From the NCBI GenBank assembly GCA_023460085.1, contig JAEWRI010000032.1, positions 1 to 64,000 of the forward strand: a stretch of 64,000 nucleotides of DNA. The letters are read 5' to 3'. Made by a program: the position numbers and the translations under genes. Origin of the DNA: Bacillota bacterium. Its GTDB lineage: Bacteria; Bacillota; Clostridia; Christensenellales; SZUA-584. Below, in pieces: positions 43,718 to 51,528 of this stretch; position 1 is the first letter of the stretch, and every line of letters begins with the position of its first letter. The notes beneath the pieces are model-generated. The model ran no database searches. It was not told the DNA's origin and saw nothing but the letters and a program-made list of their open reading frames with translations.

Positions 43718-44639
43718 CCTTTTTCCCCCTCGTCAGAAGGTACAGCAGCGCCATGCGCACTGCCACACCGTTCGTTACCTGTTCGTTGATGACTGATTTC
43801 TCCCCGTCCATGACCTCGCTCGACAGCTCCACGCCGCGGTTGACCGGGCCGGGGTGCATGATGAGCACGTCCTTTTCACAGTATTGCAGCGTTTCCTCGT
43901 TGACACCGAAGTACCGATGGTACTCGCGCAGCGTGGAGAGGAACGCGCCCTCCAGCCGTTCCTTCTGTATGCGCAGCCCCATCACCACGTCGGCATCCCG
44001 CAGCGCAGTCTTGAGGTCGCTCGTGATGACCGCGTCGGTTCTGTGCAGCTCTTCGGGAATCAGCGTTGCGGGCGCGCACAGCGTCACCTTCGCGCCCAGC
44101 TTCGTCAGCCCCCAGAGGTTGCTGCGCGCCACGCGGCTGTGATAGATGTCGCCCACGATGGTCACTTTGAGGCCTTCGATTTTGCCAAAGCGTTCCTTCA
44201 TGGTGAACATGTCGAGCAGCGCCTGCGTCGGGTGCTCGTGCATACCGTCGCCCGCGTTGATGACGCTGCCCGAGAAGTTGTCCGCGAGGAACTTGGGCGC
44301 GCCTGAGAGCGGGTGCCGGATGATGATCACGTCGGTGCTCATGGCCTCGATGGTCTTGCCGGTGTCAAACAGCGTCTCCCCTTTATTGACGCTGCTGGTG
44401 GACACGCCCAAGTTGCTGAACGACGCACCGAGGAACTTGGCCGCGAGCTCGAAGCTGAGGCGCGTGCGCGTGCTGTTCTCGTAGAACAGCGCCACCACCG
44501 ACTTGCCCTGCAGATGCGGCATCTTCTTGGCGTTCTGCATCAGCAGCTGCTTCATCGTGCCGGTGGTATCGAGTATGTAGCGGATTTCTTCCGCGGGCAT
44601 GTCGTGCAGGCCCAATACGTCCTTTGATGAAAGTACCAT
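43707..44639 (-). CDS. pyrB: Aspartate carbamoyltransferase, catalytic chain
   Basis: A 310-residue enzyme condensing carbamoyl phosphate and aspartate. It has YENSTRTRLSFE for carbamoyl phosphate, HPTQALLDMFT and HPGPVNRGVE. No regulatory chain (pyrI) is present, as in Bacillus. It begins 46 bases after pyrR, beyond an intercistronic hairpin. Confidence 0.96.
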   Translation of the reverse strand: MVLSSKDVLGLHDMPAEEIRYILDTTGTMKQLLMQNAKKMPHLQGKSVVALFYENSTRTRLSFELAAKFLGASFSNLGVSTSSVNKGETLFDTGKTIEAMSTDVIIIRHPLSGAPKFLADNFSGSVINAGDGMHEHPTQALLDMFTMKERFGKIEGLKVTIVGDIYHSRVARSNLWGLTKLGAKVTLCAPATLIPEELHRTDAVITSDLKTALRDADVVMGLRIQKERLEGAFLSTLREYHRYFGVNEETLQYCEKDVLIMHPGPVNRGVELSSEVMDGEKSVINEQVTNGVAVRMALLYLLTRGKKDEA

Positions 44640-44673
44640 GTTTATTCCTTACCCCTTATTATCTCCCGGTATG

Positions 44674-44697
44674 AAAAAACCCCGGTTAAGGGTTTTT
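44674..44697 (-). terminator. Intercistronic terminator-like hairpin, pyrR-pyrB
   Basis: AAAAACCC-ttaacc(g)-GGGTTTTTT on the minus strand overlaps the pyrR stop codon and ends in a U-tract. It could be a second attenuation point before pyrB. Confidence 0.55.
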
Positions 44698-45237
44698 CGG
44701 CTCGGGCAGATCAGCGATGACGACGGTGTCTTCTCCGTCTATTTCCGTGACACGCACATGAACGACCTCCGTTTTGGATGTCGGCAGGTTCTTCCCCACA
44801 TAATCCGCACGGATGGGCAGCTCCCGGTGTCCCCTGTCCACGATGACGGCAAGCTGTATGAAATTAGGCCTGCCGATGTCCATCAGCGCATCCAGCGCGG
44901 CCCGCGCGGTACGTCCGGTGTAAAGCACGTCGTCCACCAGCACCACGGTCTTTTTGTTGATGTCAAACGCGATATCGGTACCCTTGAACACCGGATGGTC
45001 GGACAGCAGCGAAAGGTCGTCGCGATAAAACGTGATGTCCAGCGTCCCTATCTCAGGCCTCGCGCCTTCGAACAGCTCGATATAGCCCGCGATGCGCTTA
45101 GCGATGGGTACGCCGCGCCGCCGGATGCCAATCAGTGCGAGGTTCGCAACGCCCTTGTTCTTCTCGACAATCTCGTGCGCAATGCGCTTTAAAGCCCTGT
45201 CGAGCGCCACGCTGTCCATGATCAACGCTTTGTCCAT
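44686..45237 (-). CDS. pyrR: PyrR regulator / uracil phosphoribosyltransferase
   Basis: A 183-residue bifunctional protein that binds pyr mRNA leaders when UMP is high, and has uracil phosphoribosyltransferase activity. The PRPP motif VVLVDDVLYTGRTARAALD and IGIRRRGVPIA are clear. ATG 45237 follows a perfect AGGAGGTG; six upstream codons are excluded. First gene of the operon, directly after a leader with a PyrR-type binding loop and terminator. Confidence 0.96.
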   Translation of the reverse strand: MDKALIMDSVALDRALKRIAHEIVEKNKGVANLALIGIRRRGVPIAKRIAGYIELFEGARPEIGTLDITFYRDDLSLLSDHPVFKGTDIAFDINKKTVVLVDDVLYTGRTARAALDALMDIGRPNFIQLAVIVDRGHRELPIRADYVGKNLPTSKTEVVHVRVTEIDGEDTVVIADLPEPKNP

Positions 45238-45292
45238 ACTTTTGCACCTCCTCATCCAATTCTGTACGTTTCCCTTATTCAGCCCTTCGTAT

Positions 45293-45320
45293 CAAAAAAG
45301 CCTTGCCGCAAGGCAAGGCT
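45293..45320 (-). terminator. PyrR-controlled attenuator terminator
   Basis: AGCCTTGCC-ttgc-GGCAAGGCT-TTTTT on the minus strand: a perfect 9-bp stem with a U-tract, 56 bases before pyrR. The upstream GGCAAGGC (45351-45344) can pair with the 5' arm as antiterminator. Confidence 0.9.
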
Positions 45321-45343
45321 GTGGTTACAGACCATGTTCATAT

Positions 45344-45375
45344 GCCTTGCCGGACTCACTGGACCGTTTAAAGGA
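45344..45375 (-). promoter_or_regulatory. PyrR binding loop and antiterminator in the pyr leader
   Basis: The minus strand reads GGTCCAGTGAGTCC (45365-45352), close to the PyrR recognition pattern ARUCCNGNGAGGYU. It is flanked by CCTT and AAGG, which can form the lower stem with a purine-rich bulge. The AAGG side belongs to GGCAAGGC, so PyrR binding would free the terminator. Confidence 0.75.
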
Positions 45376-45423
45376 CTTTTATTGTGCATACGATATCACA
45401 CGAGCTCAGGTTTGTCCAGCGCG

Positions 45424-45451
45424 ATTTTACATGCGCCCGGAAAGTTTACAA
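45424..45451 (-). promoter_or_regulatory. Probable promoter of the pyr operon
   Basis: TTGTAA (45451-45446), 16 bases, TAAAAT (45429-45424). An alternative is TGGACA (45418-45413), 17 bases, TATCGT (45395-45390). Either gives a leader that includes the PyrR loop. Confidence 0.5.
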
Positions 45452-45456
45452 ACGCT

Positions 45457-45918
45457 TCACGTGTTGATCGTCAGCAGTATGGAGTCATCCTCCAGCACTT
45501 CTTCGGACGCAACAGCCATGCCGTGCTCTGAAAGGCTCTCCATCACTTTTGCATACGTGAAGGCCTGCACGTTGCGGCCATACTCGTTTTCCAGCGACTG
45601 CAGCGACCCGAGAAGTTCGTCCATATCGCCCACGTTTCGCACCTCCAGAGAGAACGGCGCTTCCTGAGAAGCGCGGAAATAGTGCAGCACCCCCATTTGT
45701 GTCTCTATGCGGAATTCGTTCTCACCGTCCTCTTTTACAGCAAGACCATGCTCCGAAAGCGTCTTTACAAGCAGCGAAGCGTCGTTGAAAATGGTTTCAA
45801 CGGGATCCAGATTCTTTTGATTCTTCGGCTTCAGCCCCAGCAGCGCCGCGATGCCCGACGAACCCAGCGACATCCCAATGGCCACGGCCATCGGTATTAA
45901 TACCAGTGTTACAGACAT
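45457..45918 (-). CDS. Ycf35/DUF1257-like protein with N-terminal anchor
   Basis: A 153-residue protein. Residues 2-28 are hydrophobic (VLIPMAVAIGMSLGSSGIAALLG). The rest resembles the Ycf35/DUF1257 fold loosely: LLVKTLSEHGLAVKED at the front and FTYAKVMESLSEHGMAVASE with a beta end DDSILLTI. Similarity was judged by eye and is weak. It is the last gene of the five-gene cluster headed by the DUF2997-like gene and lies 9 bases after the AAA+ ATPase gene. Function is unknown; a partner or cofactor of the ATPase is likely from the linkage. Confidence 0.65.
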   Translation of the reverse strand: MSVTLVLIPMAVAIGMSLGSSGIAALLGLKPKNQKNLDPVETIFNDASLLVKTLSEHGLAVKEDGENEFRIETQMGVLHYFRASQEAPFSLEVRNVGDMDELLGSLQSLENEYGRNVQAFTYAKVMESLSEHGMAVASEEVLEDDSILLTINT

Positions 45919-45927
45919 TGTCCCCTC

Positions 45928-47544
45928 CTACAGCTCAAAATCCACAATGCGGCCGCCCTGCTTTTTTACGAGTTCGCCGCTGTCCTTGCCGTCGTCATGC
46001 GCCTCCCGGTCCTCCTTCGCGGTGGCCAGTACCGCACGCTCCGCAGCCCAGGTGCGCAGCGCCCGTATCTGCTCGCTCTGCGTAACGGACAACGCTACGC
46101 TCTCCTGTATGGTTTTGACGAGATCGTCCCTGCGCAGACCGCGCTCCCCGTAAAACGCCTCGTACAGCGCCGCGATGACGATCTGTTCTATCTCCGCACC
46201 CACATACCCCGCCGTCAGTGATGCCAGCTGCGCGCACAGCTCCGGCGTGCAAGTCACCTCATGCGAGACATGCGCACTCGCGAGCCGCTTTTTCAGATGA
46301 ACCTCAAAAATCTTCTCGCGTTCGCGCTTGCTGGGCAAATCAACGAAAAAGATTTCATCGAAACGTCCCTTGCGCAGCAGCTCCGGCGGAAGCACGCTGA
46401 TGTCGTTCGCAGTGGCGATTACGAATACCGGCGCGGTTTTCTCCTGCATCCACGTGAGAAATGTGCCAAACACACGGGACGACGTACCCGCGTCGCTGTC
46501 GGAGCGTGTGCCGGAAAAGCCTTTTTCGATTTCGTCCACCCACAGTATGGAGGGCGATATGGCTTCGGCGGTGGCGATGGCCTTGCGCATGTTCTCCTCG
46601 GAGCTGCCCACGAGACTCCCGAAGATTTTGCCCACATCCAGCTTCAGCAGCGGCAGACCCCAGATGGCGCTCATCGCCTTGGCGGTGAGGCTCTTGCCGC
46701 AGCCCGGCACGCCGGTAATCAGTACGCCCTTGGGCGCGGGGATATTATAGCTCTTGGCTTTCTCATTCCAGGTATGGTTACGGCGCAGCAGCCATTTCTT
46801 CAGGTTCTCCAGGCCGCCGATATCATCGATGCTGAGGTCGGATTTGACAAACTCCAGCACGCCCGTTTTGCGCACCACCTGGTTTTTCTCCTCGTGGATG
46901 ATGCTGAGCGCCGAAGCGCTGATGCCCTTGTCATGCACGATGGCGCGGCAGAACGCATTCTCCGCCTCCTGCAGCGTGAGCCCCAGCGCGGAGCGTACCA
47001 GCTGCTGCTTCTCTTCCGCGCTCAGGCGGATGCTCTCCGGGCTGAGCCCCGCGAGCAGGCTATCCAGCACCGTTTCAATCTCCTCCGGAGAGGGGAGCGC
47101 AAATTCCAGTACCGATATTTCCTTCTCCATATCGCATGGAATGATAAGATGCGGTGAAATAAAGATGACGCACTTGCGGCTGCTTTTCAGCACCGGAAGG
47201 ATATCGCGCAGCCTGCGTATGAGCGCGTACTCGGGGCGCGCGTTTCTGTCGCCGCCGAAGTAAACGTGAAAATCCTTGAGTATAAAGAGCGCGTTCTCCT
47301 CGTTATGCGCAATAAAATCGATAGCCGCCATGGGCTGCATGGTTTCCTTAAGACGCGCGCCGCCGCATACGAAGCCGTTGGTCTGAGTCCACACGTAAAT
47401 CTTCCGCTTCGCTTTTATCAGCTCAGGATTCTCGTTGACGCGTCCAATCGTCTCGACGATTCGCTCCTCTTCGTAGGTGGGGATATAAACGTATGGAAAC
47501 CCCGCGTTAATCAGATTTGCAAAATCCTGTTCAAATGCTGTCAC
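45928..47544 (-). CDS. Ycf46-like AAA+ ATPase
   Basis: A 538-residue ATPase. The N-terminal part (1-230) looks like a degenerate nucleotide-binding domain (YVYIPTYEEERIV, VWTQTNGF, LFILKDFHVYF), as in the plastid/cyanobacterial Ycf46 family. The AAA+ module has Walker A GVPGCGKS (278-285), Walker B ILWVDEIEK (about 333-341), sensor 1 VIATAND and arginine finger area LRKGRFDEIFFVDLP. The start is GTG 47544 with AAGGGG five bases upstream; it overlaps the radical-SAM gene by 14 bases. The substrate is unknown. Confidence 0.85.
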   Translation of the reverse strand: MTAFEQDFANLINAGFPYVYIPTYEEERIVETIGRVNENPELIKAKRKIYVWTQTNGFVCGGARLKETMQPMAAIDFIAHNEENALFILKDFHVYFGGDRNARPEYALIRRLRDILPVLKSSRKCVIFISPHLIIPCDMEKEISVLEFALPSPEEIETVLDSLLAGLSPESIRLSAEEKQQLVRSALGLTLQEAENAFCRAIVHDKGISASALSIIHEEKNQVVRKTGVLEFVKSDLSIDDIGGLENLKKWLLRRNHTWNEKAKSYNIPAPKGVLITGVPGCGKSLTAKAMSAIWGLPLLKLDVGKIFGSLVGSSEENMRKAIATAEAISPSILWVDEIEKGFSGTRSDSDAGTSSRVFGTFLTWMQEKTAPVFVIATANDISVLPPELLRKGRFDEIFFVDLPSKREREKIFEVHLKKRLASAHVSHEVTCTPELCAQLASLTAGYVGAEIEQIVIAALYEAFYGERGLRRDDLVKTIQESVALSVTQSEQIRALRTWAAERAVLATAKEDREAHDDGKDSGELVKKQGGRIVDFEL

Positions 47545-48145
47545 GATGACCCCTTTCCCCCGCCGCCAAGCCGGAGCACAGTATTTTTTGCAGCTTGTCC
47601 AGCTCGCCCATGCCATTCAGCAAGAGCGCGCCGTCCCTGCCCACCCTCAGTTCCATCCGGTTGCCGCACGCCAATATCGACTCATCATAACGATCCGTCA
47701 AAAAGACGAACCGTTGATTGGAGGATCCGACCCATGGCCTTGAAAAACTGCGCAGGGCCTCGATATACGGCCCGTCTGCCAGCAGATCGCATGCCGCCAG
47801 CAGCCGCGCCGCATCTGCCCGCTGCCGCAGCTGCTCATGCGTATACCCGGTAAACGCCATCACGGAAAGTCCCATGCGCCGTGCGGCCTCCGCCACTTCC
47901 GCCATCTCTGCCGCCTGATCAAAGGGCTCTCCGCCCAGCAGCGTAATGCCCTCGATATGCGCCGCCTCCTGCCGTATTGCCGCGATGACTTCGTCGGCAT
48001 TCCAAGCCTCTCCGTCCTGCGGATCCCACGTATCCCGCGCAAAACACCCGGGACATTGATGGGCGCATCCCTGCGTCCAGATGCAAAAGCGTACGCCCGG
48101 CCCTTCCGCGCAGGTGCGCCGGACGACGCGGTGAATTCGTATCAT
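47531..48145 (-). CDS. Radical-SAM activase-like protein (NrdG-like)
   Basis: A 204-residue radical SAM protein. GPGVRFCIWTQGCAHQCPGC carries the CxxxCxxC [4Fe-4S] motif, with an extra upstream Cys; ITLLGGEPFDQ is the SAM-binding GGE region. It resembles activating enzymes for glycyl-radical enzymes such as NrdG, but no glycyl-radical enzyme is in the window and the reductase here is the B12 type. It overlaps its upstream neighbour by four bases and the ATPase by 14. A modification role within this cluster is inferred. Confidence 0.85.
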   Translation of the reverse strand: MIRIHRVVRRTCAEGPGVRFCIWTQGCAHQCPGCFARDTWDPQDGEAWNADEVIAAIRQEAAHIEGITLLGGEPFDQAAEMAEVAEAARRMGLSVMAFTGYTHEQLRQRADAARLLAACDLLADGPYIEALRSFSRPWVGSSNQRFVFLTDRYDESILACGNRMELRVGRDGALLLNGMGELDKLQKILCSGLAAGERGHRDSI

Positions 48146-49686
48146 ATATCCAGCGTGCGGCGCGGACGAACTTCCTGTTCGGCTTTGCGTTTTTTGGGAA
48201 GCGCCGTCGCCATTTTGAACAGCTGCACGGCAAAGTGCGGCTTGATGCCCAGCTCGGAAATGAATGCGTCTATGGAGGCAAAGCCGCCGTGCAGATCCCG
48301 AAGGCTCAGCGCGCGCTTGGCATCCGCAAGGGAAACACCGGGCAGCGACAGCAGATCCTGCTCGGACGCCGCGTTGATATCGAGCAGCTCCGCCGCTCTG
48401 CTTACGGTATCCTTCACTTTGCCGGCGGTTTCTTTCACCGCCGCAGCACCCGCTTTAGGCCGGGCGGACGCCGGTTTAGCAGCGGGGGACGGTTGCGGAA
48501 TCACCGGCTGCATCTGCGCTTGCGTCGGCTCCGCTTCGTTCACGGACTGCGTCACCGCTACGCGCTGTGCACCGATAGTCTGTCGGAACCGTTCCTGATC
48601 GCTGGACACATTAAGATCGGCGAGGATTGCCGCGTCCGCATCGCCCCTATACGTCGCCGCGACGGTTTCAAGGTAGCGTGGGCGGATAATGGTGCAGCCG
48701 ATGAACGCACCGATATAGAGCATCGTGACGATTACGTAATAATACCCGCGTATATCCAAATCATCAGACAAAGAAGATCGATATTGCAACATCGTTTCCG
48801 ACAGAAAACCCATCGTGATATCCGCCGCCAGAATGAGCAACCCTATCACTGTCCAACGGCCTCTACGCGCACGGATTCCGGCCTGCAGGAAGCTCGCACC
48901 GCCGCAGAACGGCAGCAGCGACCAGAACATCCAGAGCGAATTGCGGAAACGCCAACCCTTGTCGTTGAGGCAGGGAAGCATCCTATGAGCCTCCTCCCAG
49001 CCAGGTGCGATAGCTTCCAGGTAAGGCTGGCGCAGCGTCAGGCTGTGCACCAGCATAGCGACGTATAACAATGCCGAGCAAAACAATCCAAGCACTATAG
49101 AAATCATTCCGTAATCGAGATAATTAGTGCCGATATGGGCAGCACCTTGGGTAACAATCATCAACAAGCAGACTGAACCCGCAGCGATATACAACATGCC
49201 CCCGCGTTTCCAGCGTTCAACATTAGCACGGATTCCGATGTGCAGCAGGCTGAAACCGCCGAGAAAAGGAATATACGCCCAAAGAAGCCAACGCGAGTTT
49301 TGCCTGCGCCAGTTCCCATCCGCACACAGCCGGTGCGGCCGCAGCTCACGTTGCTGCAACACCGCAAGGCGCGTCAAATACGCGGTACGAACAATGAACG
49401 CGCTGATCAGGCAGACGATATACGATATCGGCAGCACCAGATACAGCAGCACGCCCAAGCCGCTCAAATTATAGGGCAGGGGATCGTCTATGGAGTTGTA
49501 TACCATCCAGAACAGGACTAGTACCGTCAGTGCCGCGTACAGCACACCCAGCCTCGTCCAGCGTTTGTATTGCGCCTTGTACCCGATATAAAAGAAAGCA
49601 ATATTGTTCACGAGCGGTATCGCCGCCCATATCAGCCACAGAGAGTTTTTACGACGCCATGCGCCGTCCTGTTGCAGCGCTTCCAT
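48142..49686 (-). CDS. Triple-repeat membrane protein with helix-hairpin-helix tail
   Basis: A 514-residue protein of unusual build. Three repeats of about 118 residues start at about 8, 124 and 244. Each opens with GxWRxxNSxWxxW, then P, a hydrophobic helix, (I/A)G(I/Y)(R/K)A and RW, with further membrane helices after. A Pro/Ala-rich linker (about 385-430) leads to a ComEA-type helix-hairpin-helix domain (LLDINAASEQDLLSLPGV), which in other proteins binds DNA or forms a compact adaptor. It overlaps the DUF2997-like gene by one base and the radical-SAM gene by four. I know of no function. Confidence 0.8.
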   Translation of the reverse strand: MEALQQDGAWRRKNSLWLIWAAIPLVNNIAFFYIGYKAQYKRWTRLGVLYAALTVLVLFWMVYNSIDDPLPYNLSGLGVLLYLVLPISYIVCLISAFIVRTAYLTRLAVLQQRELRPHRLCADGNWRRQNSRWLLWAYIPFLGGFSLLHIGIRANVERWKRGGMLYIAAGSVCLLMIVTQGAAHIGTNYLDYGMISIVLGLFCSALLYVAMLVHSLTLRQPYLEAIAPGWEEAHRMLPCLNDKGWRFRNSLWMFWSLLPFCGGASFLQAGIRARRGRWTVIGLLILAADITMGFLSETMLQYRSSLSDDLDIRGYYYVIVTMLYIGAFIGCTIIRPRYLETVAATYRGDADAAILADLNVSSDQERFRQTIGAQRVAVTQSVNEAEPTQAQMQPVIPQPSPAAKPASARPKAGAAAVKETAGKVKDTVSRAAELLDINAASEQDLLSLPGVSLADAKRALSLRDLHGGFASIDAFISELGIKPHFAVQLFKMATALPKKRKAEQEVRPRRTLDI

Positions 49687-49889
49687 CAGGCGTTAACCTC
49701 CTCCGCGGCTTCGGCAGCCATCTGCGCTTCGCCTTCGTAATACTCCCCTGTAAAGCCTGAATCGACGGTGCGCGCGCCCGTCAGCTGCTCGATGATCCGA
49801 ATGTAATCAAGGCAGGCCTTTCCCTTGACGCCATGCGTCTCCGCCTCTATTTTCCCGTCTGTATGAATGCGCAAGCTGATCTGCCGCAT
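49686..49889 (-). CDS. DUF2997-like small protein
   Basis: A 67-residue acidic protein: ISLRIHTDGKIEAETHGVKGKACLDYIRIIEQ, in shorter words an IHxDG strand, GVKGxxC and a helix, then FTGEYYE. This pattern matches DUF2997 proteins, which elsewhere neighbour DUF1257/Ycf35 genes (recognition by eye). It contains one Cys in the conserved GKAC. First gene of the five-gene cluster, with promoter about 120 bases upstream and a GGAGG site before ATG 49889. Confidence 0.75.
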   Translation of the reverse strand: MRQISLRIHTDGKIEAETHGVKGKACLDYIRIIEQLTGARTVDSGFTGEYYEGEAQMAAEAAEEVNA

Positions 49890-50009
49890 AAGCCCTCCTG
49901 TCCATCAGCCAATGGCTGTAGTGTTTCGCGGTTGGGTATGACTTTATATGAATCTGCACGGAGCAGCATTCTGCGGTATCGTTAAAGAAGATTAACAAAA
50001 ACTTATTTT

Positions 50010-50038
50010 ATCATAAAGGATATTGATGGGATTTGCAA
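50010..50038 (-). promoter_or_regulatory. Promoter of the five-gene unknown cluster
   Basis: TTGCAA (50038-50033), 17-base spacer and TATGAT (50015-50010) on the minus strand, giving a leader of about 115 bases. Confidence 0.6.
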
Positions 50039-50079
50039 TCTTTAAAATCCATATTTCGCATGCAAAAGCAGCCCCGGAG

Positions 50080-50108
50080 TTGCCCCTGTGGAGCTTATCT
50101 GATAGAAT
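50080..50108 (+). promoter_or_regulatory. Promoter of the HAD-FMN reductase-NTF2 genes
   Basis: TTGCCC (50080-50085), 17-base spacer, TAGAAT (50103-50108), about 30 bases before ATG 50139. Confidence 0.65.
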
Positions 50109-50138
50109 GAAACCACTAAAGATTGGGGATGGTTGCAC

Positions 50139-50945
50139 ATGACAGTACTACAGGATATACGATGCTATATATTTGATATGGACGGGACCATCTATCTCGG
50201 AGAGACCGTGCTTCCCGGCGCGCTGGATCTGCTCGGGCTGCTGAGCGAGCGGCGCATCCCGTTTTATTTCTTCACGAACAATTCCTCCAAATCGCCGGAG
50301 GACTACATCGCCAAGCTGAAAAGGCTGGGGTTGGGCGAATACACGCGCAGGGATATTGTCACCTCGGCGGACGTCGCGGCGGACTATATCGCAAAGCGGT
50401 TCGGAAAGAACGCGCGTGTCTGCGTCGTCGGCACGCCTTCTCTGGAGACACAGCTGGCCGAGGCGGATATCCGCATGGATGATTCGGCCCCCGACTGCGT
50501 ACTGGTGGGCTTCGACACCACACTGACCTACGCCAAGTGCGACAGGGCCACCACGCTGATAAAGGAGGGCGTGCCCTTCCTCGCGACCAACATCGACGCG
50601 GTCTGCCCGCTGGAAGGCGGCGCGGTGATGCCCGACTGCGCGAGCATCTGCGCGCTGCTGACACACGCCACAGGCGTGGATGCGAAGTTCCTCGGCAAGC
50701 CGTTTGCCGAAACCGCGGAGTACATCGTCCGGTATACCGGCATACCCGCGGCACAGACGGCCATCGTCGGCGACAGGCTGTACACCGACATGCGTCTCGC
50801 CCTCGGCAACGGCATGTGCGCCATCGGCGTGCTGTCCGGCGAAATGACGCGTGAGGACATTTCGCGCGGCGGCGAAAACCTGGACTACCTGTTTGAAAGC
50901 GTGGCAGGGCTTTGCGATGCCCTGCGGAAAGGGGATATGTATTGA
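50139..50945 (+). CDS. HAD-superfamily IIA phosphatase (NagD-like)
   Basis: A 268-residue haloacid dehalogenase-type phosphatase of subclass IIA. Motif I is FDMDGTIYLG, motif II FFTNNSS, motif III includes LGKPFAE and motif IV IVGDRLYTDM. Relatives dephosphorylate nucleotides or sugar phosphates; the substrate here is unknown. ATG 50139 has GGGGATGG upstream; a TTG at 50133 is less likely. It overlaps the next gene by four bases. Confidence 0.9.
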   Translation: MTVLQDIRCYIFDMDGTIYLGETVLPGALDLLGLLSERRIPFYFFTNNSSKSPEDYIAKLKRLGLGEYTRRDIVTSADVAADYIAKRFGKNARVCVVGTPSLETQLAEADIRMDDSAPDCVLVGFDTTLTYAKCDRATTLIKEGVPFLATNIDAVCPLEGGAVMPDCASICALLTHATGVDAKFLGKPFAETAEYIVRYTGIPAAQTAIVGDRLYTDMRLALGNGMCAIGVLSGEMTREDISRGGENLDYLFESVAGLCDALRKGDMY

Positions 50946-51514
50946 AAGCGATTGCAGTAAACGGCAGCCCACGAAAAGCGGGCAACACAGCCCTGCTGCT
51001 GAAAACCGTGCTGGCCGAGCTTGCGCGGCACGGCATTGAGACGGAGCTCATCCAAGCAGGCAGCCGGGATATTCACGGCTGCACCGCATGCGGCGCGTGC
51101 CGCAAGAACACGGTGCCCCGCTGCGCCTTCGATGATGACATCGTCAACGAGAGCCTCGGAAAAATAGCCGCAGCCGACGCGCTGATACTTGGTTCCCCCG
51201 TATACTTCGGCGGCATCACCGCGCAGATGAAGGCTTTTATCGACCGCGTGGGATACGCCTCCCGCCCGCACCACCTGCTGCGCGGCAAGGTGTGCGCCAG
51301 CGTCGCGGTTGCGCGGAGAAACGGCGCGCTGACGGCTTTCAATTCCATGAACAACCTGTTTACCCTCTCCGAGGGCATCGTCGTGGGATCCACCTACTGG
51401 AACCAGGGCGTCGGCCGCGAGATTGGCGACGTTGAAAACGACGCGGAAGGCATGCAGACCATGGTGACGCTGGGCGAGAACATCGCCGACGTGCTGCTCA
51501 GGCTTCGGGCATAG
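50942..51514 (+). CDS. NADPH-dependent FMN reductase / flavodoxin-fold protein
   Basis: A 190-residue flavoprotein. AVNGSPRKAGNT binds FMN phosphate, CTACGACRKNTVPRC gives a Cys pair typical of iron-sulfur-flavoprotein relatives, and GSPVYFGGITAQMKAFIDR is the flavin loop. The start appears to be TTG 50942, overlapping the HAD stop (TTGA), with AGGGG upstream. An ATG-initiated frame from 50912 would run inside the HAD gene and is less likely. Confidence 0.85.
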   Translation: MKAIAVNGSPRKAGNTALLLKTVLAELARHGIETELIQAGSRDIHGCTACGACRKNTVPRCAFDDDIVNESLGKIAAADALILGSPVYFGGITAQMKAFIDRVGYASRPHHLLRGKVCASVAVARRNGALTAFNSMNNLFTLSEGIVVGSTYWNQGVGREIGDVENDAEGMQTMVTLGENIADVLLRLRA

Positions 51515-51528
51515 CGGGAGGAAATGGG

